This document shows, in pieces, positions 1 through 5,420 of a DNA stretch of 9,740 nucleotides. The stretch spans positions 1-9,740 of the forward strand of contig DATBFX010000415.1 in the NCBI GenBank assembly GCA_036558305.1, written 5' to 3'. The translations under genes and the position numbers were made by a program. Every line of letters starts with the position of its first letter. Position 1 is the stretch's first letter. Under the pieces are notes generated by a model. It did not search any database, was not told the origin of the DNA, and worked only from the letters and a program-made list of their open reading frames with translations. The stretch is from DATBFX01 sp036558305 (GTDB lineage: Bacteria; Chloroflexota; Chloroflexia; Thermomicrobiales; UBA6265).

Positions 1-191
1 TCGCGGACCGCCTCGTTCGTCGGCGTTTCGGTGACCACGGCGATGCATCCCTTTCCCAGGCGTGCGGCCTGCGTGCCGACAAATGGAGGCGGGGAAGATA
101 CACCATCGGTGGTTGGGGGCGCGACGGGTTCCGGTACGATCATGGCGTGGGAGCAGGCGAGGATCCGCGCTTCGCCTGTCGTGTAGGACAT
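1..191 (-). CDS. possible 5' end of a small hypothetical protein, running off the left edge
   Basis: An open frame on the minus strand starts at ATG 191 (second ATG at 143) and stays open for 63 codons to the window edge. It begins MSYTTGEARILACSHAM and later contains PPPFVGTQAARLGKG and IAVVTETPTNEAVR. I recognise no family. It would be divergent from the glycosyltransferase with only 11 bp between start codons, and no Shine-Dalgarno precedes it, which argues against it. The plus strand of the same stretch is also open (1 to the TAG at 184-186) with its third codon position in the same phase, so the strand cannot be settled from this window. Residues 29-50 match a second copy near the right edge that has no usable start codon on this strand. 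It may be a gene fragment or chance reading of a dispersed repeat. Confidence 0.25.
   Translation of the reverse strand, partial: MSYTTGEARILACSHAMIVPEPVAPPTTDGVSSPPPFVGTQAARLGKGCIAVVTETPTNEAVR
45..109 (+). repeat. dispersed repeat, copy A
   Basis: This 65-base stretch aligns with 9501-9564 in the same orientation with one 1-base gap. By hand count 50 of 64 aligned bases match (about 78%). Eight of the 14 differences fall at positions divisible by 3, which is the third codon position for the open frames on both strands. Weaker similarity may continue left to about position 11 with gaps. It lies upstream of the plus-strand glycosyltransferase, as copy B lies upstream of the promoter at the right edge. 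Confidence 0.55.
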
Positions 192-202
192 GGGAATTCG
201 GC

Positions 203-1339
203 ATGAAAATCGCGCTCGTAACGCCCTACGACGGCTCGGTTCCCGGTGGAGTCGCGGAGCACATCGCCGCTCTGCGCGCCGAGTTGCTTGCAATCGGTCA
301 CGAAGCGCTCGTGCTGATGCCGGGGTCGCGTCGAAGCCGTATCGAGCGGGTTGCCGACGGCTACCGGATCGGTCGCGCGATTTCCTTGCCCAGCAACCGG
401 TCGCGCGCGCGCATTACCCTCGATCCGACCGCGGTACGCGACGTGCGCGACGTGATGCGTCGCGAGCGATTCGACGTCGTCCACGTGCATGCGCCCCATA
501 CCCCATTGCTCCCGTACCTGGCCCTTCTCTGGTCCGACGCTGCCAACGTCGGAACCTTCCACGCTGCCCTCGGCAACCGTTCCTGGTATCTCGCCGCCCG
601 TCCGGTGCTTTCGCCGATCTTGGGTCGGCTCCACGCGCGCATCGCGGTCTCGTCCGTGGCGATGGCCGGGTGTCGCCACCATTTCGGCGGTGCGTACGAG
701 ATCATCCCCAACGGGATCAGCGTCGAGCGCTTTCGCACAAATGCGACCGCGAGCGAAGCCCCACGGGCGCCGGACGGGATGCCACGCGTCCTCTTCGTCG
801 GTCGGTTCGAGGAACCCCGAAAGGGCTTTGCGGATCTCTGCCGGGCGATGGCCATCGTGCAGCGGACGCTTCCTCGGGCTCGCCTGGTCGTGGTCGGTCC
901 CGGCGACACGATGCGCGCGCGCATACTGGCGGAGCGAACAGGGGTGCGGAACGTCGATTTGGTCGGCCAGGTGCCGGCCGACGACTTGCCGGGCTTCTAT
1001 GCCGGTTGCGACGTCGTGTGTGCCCCCTCGACCGGCCGCGAGAGCTTCGGGATGGTGCTGCTCGAGGCGATGGCGAGCGGTACGCCGCTGGTCGCCACGG
1101 CCATTCCTGGCTACGCGGCCGTGGCGACCGGTGGCCACGATGCCCTCCTTGCTCCCCCCGGATGTCCGTCGCTGTTGGCGGAAGCGCTCACCCGTGCTCT
1201 GTGTGACTCGGATCTACGGGCGCGCCTTCGGACCGCGGGTCTCGCGACCGCTCGACGTTACGACTGGCCCGGCATCGCCCGCCGCATCTTGCAGGTCTAC
1301 TTCCTGGCGCTACGGCGGCAGTCGAAGGGAAGCCCATAA
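203..1339 (+). CDS. GT4 family glycosyltransferase, PimA-like
   Basis: Probably a membrane-associated GT-B retaining glycosyltransferase moving a sugar from a nucleotide donor (GDP-mannose in PimA) to a lipid head group. The 378-residue protein starts MKIALVTPYDGSVPGGV, the glycine-rich N-terminal loop of PimA. HVHAPHTP lies at 94-101 and the TFH histidine at 120, matching catalytic His118 of mycobacterial PimA. IIPNGISVERF is at 167-177, GRFEEPRKG with donor-phosphate Arg201 and Lys207 at 200-208, and the GT4 E-x7-E signature in ESFGMVLLE at 280-288. Length matches PimA. ATG 203 is preferred because homology begins there; a start at 62 would add unrelated arginine-rich sequence. The Shine-Dalgarno (GGGAA at 192-196) is weak. 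It converges on glpD with 37 bp between stop codons. The GT4 assignment is firm; the acceptor, possibly phosphatidylinositol or a diol lipid, is inferred. Confidence 0.93.
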   Translation: MKIALVTPYDGSVPGGVAEHIAALRAELLAIGHEALVLMPGSRRSRIERVADGYRIGRAISLPSNRSRARITLDPTAVRDVRDVMRRERFDVVHVHAPHTPLLPYLALLWSDAANVGTFHAALGNRSWYLAARPVLSPILGRLHARIAVSSVAMAGCRHHFGGAYEIIPNGISVERFRTNATASEAPRAPDGMPRVLFVGRFEEPRKGFADLCRAMAIVQRTLPRARLVVVGPGDTMRARILAERTGVRNVDLVGQVPADDLPGFYAGCDVVCAPSTGRESFGMVLLEAMASGTPLVATAIPGYAAVATGGHDALLAPPGCPSLLAEALTRALCDSDLRARLRTAGLATARRYDWPGIARRILQVYFLALRRQSKGSP

Positions 1340-1353
1340 AGCGATCCGGTCTC

Positions 1354-1372
1354 CCAGGGCGGGTACTCCTGG
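1354..1372. terminator. weak hairpin between convergent stop codons
   Basis: CCAGG at 1354-1358 can pair with CCTGG at 1368-1372, with one further G-T pair inside, in the 37-bp gap between the glycosyltransferase stop (1337-1339) and the glpD stop (1377-1379). The place suits a bidirectional terminator, but the stem is short and no T-tract follows on either strand. Confidence 0.25.
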
Positions 1373-1376
1373 ATGG

Positions 1377-3149
1377 CTAAGGCCGCCTCGGCGGCGGAAC
1401 GTCGCCCTGGGCGAGGCGAGAATGCGGAAGTCGATGCTGCTGATCCGCGTGGCCAGGAGAAGGACCCCACGTGTCTGCATCCGCACACGGATCGGTGGTT
1501 GACGACGCATCGATCTTCACCGGCGAGACGACCGGGGTCGTCGCCCCATAGGTGTGGTGCCAATCGTCCAGGTAGGATCGCACCTCCCGCTCCCAACGGT
1601 CGTCGTCCCACGCGAGCTCTTCTTGCACGATTGGCCTGATGGCTTCGAGCAAGCAGGCGCCGCCTCCGGCCGAGGTCACTCCCAGGCGCACCCGCCTCAG
1701 CAGCAAATCGCTCAGGTGACGAACGTCCTCCCGGCGGGCCGACCAACGCAACTCCGCCCAGAGTACCCGGTGCCCGGGAATCGGGCAGCGCTCGTCGGGT
1801 CGCATCGTGGAGATGGCCTCCAATCCGTCGAGCCCGTACCGGGCCACCAACCGATGCGCAGTCTCCTGGTCAAATGCACCGCCTTCCCATCGCGCAATGC
1901 CCTGGTCCGATCGCTCTGTGGGTTGCCGGCGTGCAGGGCCGAAAATGGCGTCCAGCGCCTCGTTCGCGGCCGATCGCGCGGTGGACAGTTTGCCTCCGAC
2001 CACCGTCCACATCCCATCGTCGGCCCGGACGGCGAAGTCCCGCGATGCCCGCGGCGCTTCCCGTGTCGTGCGGTCGGTGATCGCCCGAATCCCGGCAAAG
2101 ACGGCGAGGATGTCGGGCCAGTCGAGATCCAACGATGGGAAGAGCCAGCGGGCGCCCCGCAGGAGGTAGGCGAGTTCGGCCTCGCTCGGGCGTGGGTCGT
2201 CCGGCACGGTGCCGTCGTGGTCGACGCTCGTGCTGCCGACGATGGTCGCGCCTTCCCACGGCACGGCGGAGAAGGCTTCCCCCGATTCGGGGTGACGCAC
2301 GGCCACCGCGCAGTCCACGGGTAGCCGGTCCTTCGGGAAGACGAGGTGGCTGCCGCGGACCAGGCGCACCCCGTCCGCTCGGATCGTTTGCCCACGAAAT
2401 CCATCCGACCAGGCCCCGGTCGCGTTCACGACCGCTCGCGCGTGCAGTTCGAGCGTTGCGTCCCGTCGTTGGTCCCGCAGCACGGCCCCCACGATCCGGC
2501 CGCAGCGGTCACGAAGCAACCCGGTCGCGGCGACGTAGTTGAGGGCATACCCGCCCAAGCGGCGTCCTTCCGACAGCGTCCGGATCACGAGGCGGGCATC
2601 ATCGACGGTCGCTTCGGAAAAGGCGATGGCGCCGACGACGTCTGGGGCCAACCCGACGAGCCGTTGATCGAGTCCGGCACGATCGAGGTGGTGTGGCACC
2701 CTCAATCTTCCGGCAAACGCCTCGTACAGGCAGATCCCTGCCCCCACCCCCCAACGGCGAAGACGGTCGCCAGAAAACAACGGCACCAGGAACTCGACCG
2801 GTTCGACGAGCCCCTCCGCGGTGTGCAAGAGCCGCTCTCGTTCGTGGACCAGCGTGCGCGAGAGTCCAACCTGGCGCCGTGCCAGGTAATGCAATCCGCC
2901 GTGAATCAGCTTCGACGAACGGCTGGATGTCCCCGCCGCGAAATCGTGCTGCTCGACGAGGAGCACCCGCAGTCCACGCCTGGCGGCCTCCCGCATGATC
3001 GTCGCGCCGGTGATGCCGCCGCCGACGACGAGGAGATCCCACGATTCGGACCGCACGGTTCCGGGCGACTTCCGCGGGGGAGTGTTCGCGGATGCCTCGC
3101 GGTCGTCGGTGGGGAGGGCCGTGCAGCGTCTATTTTCGCGAGCCGGCAT
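1377..3149 (-). CDS. glpD: FAD-dependent glycerol-3-phosphate dehydrogenase (GlpD/GlpA family)
   Basis: Oxidises sn-glycerol 3-phosphate to dihydroxyacetone phosphate, normally at the membrane with electrons passed to quinone. On this 590-residue reading the FAD dinucleotide fold is GGGITG at 43-48, followed by the family signature TSSRSSKLIHGGLHYL at about 74-89. Further along are ATGAWSD, the GSHLVFPKDRLP substrate-side strand, GTGAW-type sheet residues, and TDRTTREAPRAS with WTVVGGKLSTAR near the end of the FAD domain. A DAO_C-type helical domain follows (YGLDGLEAI to HLSDLLLRRVRLG to SYLDDW). A proline/arginine-rich tail of about 45 residues has no family counterpart I know. The start is uncertain: ATG 3149 overlaps the upstream stop by 20 bp without a Shine-Dalgarno, while GTG 3056 would begin just before the FAD strand and give 559 residues. 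It is last in a plsC-degT-glpD operon, so a role in lipid redox rather than glycerol catabolism is possible. Confidence 0.92.
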   Translation of the reverse strand: MPARENRRCTALPTDDREASANTPPRKSPGTVRSESWDLLVVGGGITGATIMREAARRGLRVLLVEQHDFAAGTSSRSSKLIHGGLHYLARRQVGLSRTLVHERERLLHTAEGLVEPVEFLVPLFSGDRLRRWGVGAGICLYEAFAGRLRVPHHLDRAGLDQRLVGLAPDVVGAIAFSEATVDDARLVIRTLSEGRRLGGYALNYVAATGLLRDRCGRIVGAVLRDQRRDATLELHARAVVNATGAWSDGFRGQTIRADGVRLVRGSHLVFPKDRLPVDCAVAVRHPESGEAFSAVPWEGATIVGSTSVDHDGTVPDDPRPSEAELAYLLRGARWLFPSLDLDWPDILAVFAGIRAITDRTTREAPRASRDFAVRADDGMWTVVGGKLSTARSAANEALDAIFGPARRQPTERSDQGIARWEGGAFDQETAHRLVARYGLDGLEAISTMRPDERCPIPGHRVLWAELRWSARREDVRHLSDLLLRRVRLGVTSAGGGACLLEAIRPIVQEELAWDDDRWEREVRSYLDDWHHTYGATTPVVSPVKIDASSTTDPCADADTWGPSPGHADQQHRLPHSRLAQGDVPPPRRP

Positions 3150-4350
3150 GCGTGGTCGCGGCATCGAAGGCCCGTACCTCCGTGGCGAGTCGTTCCAGTT
3201 GGTCCGGGGACATCTGGGCGGAAACCGGGAGGTACACCATCTCGGCCATCGCCGCCTGCGCTTCGCTCGCCGCCGCATCGGGCTTCTCCCTGGGTGGTGC
3301 GACCACCCCTAGGCTGGACGCCCCCCTCGTTGCGTCGAATCCTCGTGCCCACAGGTAACGCATCAATCCGTCGGGGTCCGCATGCCGTATGGGGAAGACC
3401 CAATGGGTGTGCGAGCGCGACGCCTGGCCTGGTCGTCGCGTGCCGGGAAGCAACGCCGCCAGGCGCTCGGCGACCAGCCGACGTTGCTCGATCCGGCGCG
3501 AATCGAACGTGACCAGCCGGCGGTGCAACAGGGCCAGGAGGGGATAGCTTGGCTGATGCCGTATCTGGACGAGCAACTTCTCACCCGGAAACCCTCGCAG
3601 TGCCCGGCTGATTACCTCGTCGTGCGTCGTCCCAAAATGCGGCGCGACCCGCGCGAATGCGCCGAAGAGCGACGGATTGGACAGCGCCTTGAGGCCCGCG
3701 TATTTGAGCAAGCGCTTGAGGAATCGACGCCGGGATTGGACGGGGTAGGTACTCAGGACACCGCGTACGCGGTCGCGCAAGCCGGAATCGCGGAAGCGGA
3801 GGACGGCACCGCCGAGGGCCGTATTCGTCTTGATCGGTCCGAAGCTGAACAGGACCACGTCGGCCGCGGGGTGACCCTCGTCCCTTCCCCCGGCGTACGA
3901 CTGAGCGCGGTCCTCGATGAGCAACAGCCCGCGTTGCCGCGCAAACGCCGCGATGTCGTCGAACGGCAGATCGGCGCCGAAGACGTGGGCAACGAGGAGG
4001 GACGTCGTGCGTTCGCTCACCAGTCGGTGCAACGCCGCCTCGTCGACCGCCAGCATGTCCATGTCGAGATCGATCGGTACCGGGACCAGATCGTGTTCCA
4101 GGACGATGCGAACCATGTCGTGGATCGTCAGCGCCGAGACCAACACCTCACTGCCTGCCGGATAGTCCAGCGTCGTCAACAAGGCGTCGAACCCGGTGCG
4201 GACGGAGAGGCACGCCAGGTCGTGTTCCCCGACGAAGGCATCGCACTCGACCCTCGCCTGCATCCGGGCGCGGTTCCCCGGCCGCAGGCACGCCCAGATT
4301 CCGAAGAGGATGTCGCGCCAGCGAATGTCGAGCCTGCCTCGCGGGATCAT
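3130..4350 (-). CDS. DegT/DnrJ/EryC1-family PLP-dependent enzyme
   Basis: A fold-type I PLP protein of 406 residues, usual length for DegT-family sugar aminotransferases. SALTIHDMVRIV (72-83) matches the SAxT segment. LLIEDRAQSYAG (143-154) carries the Asp147 that contacts the PLP ring nitrogen. FSFGPIKTNTALGGAV (169-184) places Lys174 as the Schiff-base lysine, so it should be catalytic. The phosphate-binding SGT motif is replaced by SVRTG (49-53), suggesting a divergent subfamily. Sugar-nucleotide genes, the usual company, are absent; it sits between an acyltransferase and a glycerol-3-phosphate dehydrogenase. ATG 4350 has a GGAGG (4361-4357) six bases upstream inside the end of plsC, one base after the plsC stop, so translation is probably coupled. 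A longer start at 4440 would run through plsC. Family is firm; the substrate is unknown and may be lipid- or glycerol-linked. Confidence 0.88.
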   Translation of the reverse strand: MIPRGRLDIRWRDILFGIWACLRPGNRARMQARVECDAFVGEHDLACLSVRTGFDALLTTLDYPAGSEVLVSALTIHDMVRIVLEHDLVPVPIDLDMDMLAVDEAALHRLVSERTTSLLVAHVFGADLPFDDIAAFARQRGLLLIEDRAQSYAGGRDEGHPAADVVLFSFGPIKTNTALGGAVLRFRDSGLRDRVRGVLSTYPVQSRRRFLKRLLKYAGLKALSNPSLFGAFARVAPHFGTTHDEVISRALRGFPGEKLLVQIRHQPSYPLLALLHRRLVTFDSRRIEQRRLVAERLAALLPGTRRPGQASRSHTHWVFPIRHADPDGLMRYLWARGFDATRGASSLGVVAPPREKPDAAASEAQAAMAEMVYLPVSAQMSPDQLERLATEVRAFDAATTHAGSRK

Positions 4351-4351
4351 G

Positions 4352-5086
4352 CTAAGCCTCCACCGTGCTTGCGCACGCGTGCGCGTCCAGGGAACCGCTC
4401 TCGAAGTCGCGCAGCAGCGGGTGGTCGGCGTAGACCCCACGGTAGGTCCGCGGGACGAGCGCGGCCACCCGACACATCAGCAAGTCGGTCGCCGCCTGCA
4501 AATCCTGCTTCGAGTGGCTGGACGTTGCAGGCACGCGGAACGGTTCTCCGAAGCGGACGGTGATCGTGCCGCGTCGCAACCGTTTGAGGTTCGTACCGAG
4601 CGATTCGGTCCCCGTGATGCCCACGGGCAGGACCGGCGCCTCGGCGTGGGCGGCGAGGAACGCGGGACCGGGTTTCCCGGCGTGGAGGACGTGGTCACGG
4701 CTGCGCGTCCCTTCCGGCGCAATCCCGACGATCCAGCCGTGTTCGAGGTGAGCCAACGCCTGTCGCAGCGCCGCGCGGTCGCTGGCACCACGCCGGATCC
4801 AGAGCGTCCCGGCCGCATCCAGCCAGAACCGGTGGAAACGGCGTTGCCGGTATTCGGCGGCCATCAACGCCGTCAGGCGCGGATAGTCGATCACCGCGAA
4901 CAGCAGGGGCGGATCGAAGTTACTGAGGTGGTTGAAGACGAGTACGCAGCCACCAGCCCGCGGTATTTGATTCTGCCCGGACACGTCGATCCGGGCTGCC
5001 AAACGGAACAGTGCGCGCACCATTCGGCGCAGGAGGGTCCAGCGCCATCGCGGGATCCGTACGAGGTGCTCGTTCGCTTCGGTCAT
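4352..5086 (-). CDS. plsC: 1-acylglycerol-3-phosphate acyltransferase-like protein (PlsC family)
   Basis: Transfers an acyl chain to a glycerol-phosphate-type acceptor at the inner face of the membrane; the classical product is phosphatidic acid. The 244-residue protein has the NHLSNFD box with His53 and Asp58 (H-x4-D catalytic motif), the phosphate-binding PEGTRS motif at 124-129, and LPVGITGT at 153-160, all in the right order and spacing for PlsC. An amphipathic basic stretch (WRWTLLRRMVRALFRLAAR, 15-33) precedes the domain and may dock to the membrane. ATG 5086 is chosen because homology begins shortly after and GGAGG lies at 5101-5097, ten bases upstream, slightly long spacing. In-frame extension to 5518 would overlap the divergent regulator. 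It heads the operon with the DegT and GlpD genes. Acceptor specificity cannot be read from sequence; related proteins also acylate lysolipids and glycolipids. Confidence 0.92.
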   Translation of the reverse strand: MTEANEHLVRIPRWRWTLLRRMVRALFRLAARIDVSGQNQIPRAGGCVLVFNHLSNFDPPLLFAVIDYPRLTALMAAEYRQRRFHRFWLDAAGTLWIRRGASDRAALRQALAHLEHGWIVGIAPEGTRSRDHVLHAGKPGPAFLAAHAEAPVLPVGITGTESLGTNLKRLRRGTITVRFGEPFRVPATSSHSKQDLQAATDLLMCRVAALVPRTYRGVYADHPLLRDFESGSLDAHACASTVEA

Positions 5087-5420
5087 GGATCCCAGGCCTC
5101 CACCCGTCGAGGCGCGGTGCGGAAAATCGTAGCCCTTGCGACGTTGGCGTTCCTCGGGAGTGTCGCATGCTCTCCTGTGCTCAACATCCTCAGAATTACG
5201 TACCACCCGGCCGGCGGCGACCGTCTCGAACGTCTCGATCCTTCTCGCCAACAACCCAGCTTGTTGCATGCGCGTTGAGCGACGAGGTGAGATCACAGAC
5301 GGCGCCGGGCTCCACGACGAGACGCGTTTCACCCGTCGACTTGCCGCTTCGACGCGCGGGGCTTGTTCGGGGGTGATAGAGTGGGCGCCGACGAAGGCCA
5401 ATGGGAGGAGGCGGCCGGTG
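5087..5420. promoter_or_regulatory. divergent intergenic region between plsC and the MalT-like regulator
   Basis: This 334-bp gap must hold promoters for both the minus-strand lipid operon and the plus-strand regulator. The lowest-GC part is near 5188-5207 (around AATTACGTACC) and is the likeliest site for the minus-strand promoter, though no well-spaced -35/-10 pair was found. An 8-base direct repeat CGTCTCGA occurs at 5221-5228 and 5230-5237. No convincing small gene was seen; the open frames are N-terminal extensions of the flanking genes. Confidence 0.5.
5374..5382 (+). promoter_or_regulatory. possible extended -10 promoter for the regulator gene
   Basis: TGATAGAGT fits the extended -10 form TGnTAnnnT. 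There is no good -35 hexamer at the usual distance. A start near 5389 would leave a leader of about 30 bases that contains the Shine-Dalgarno GGAGGAGG (5404-5411), nine bases before ATG 5421. Confidence 0.35.

Noticed and set aside
62..202. N-terminal extension of the glycosyltransferase to ATG 62
   Set aside because: The added residues are arginine-rich and unrelated to GT4 enzymes; the family fold begins at ATG 203. The stretch overlaps repeat copy A in a different frame from the protein-like matches.
2346..3512. 388-codon plus-strand open frame opposite glpD
   Set aside because: Low-complexity Arg/Pro-rich translation without domains, antisense to a clear FAD dehydrogenase.
3382..4563. 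393-codon plus-strand open frame opposite the DegT gene and plsC end
   Set aside because: It has no recognisable motif and crosses the junction of two well-supported minus-strand genes; it reflects GC-rich antisense openness.
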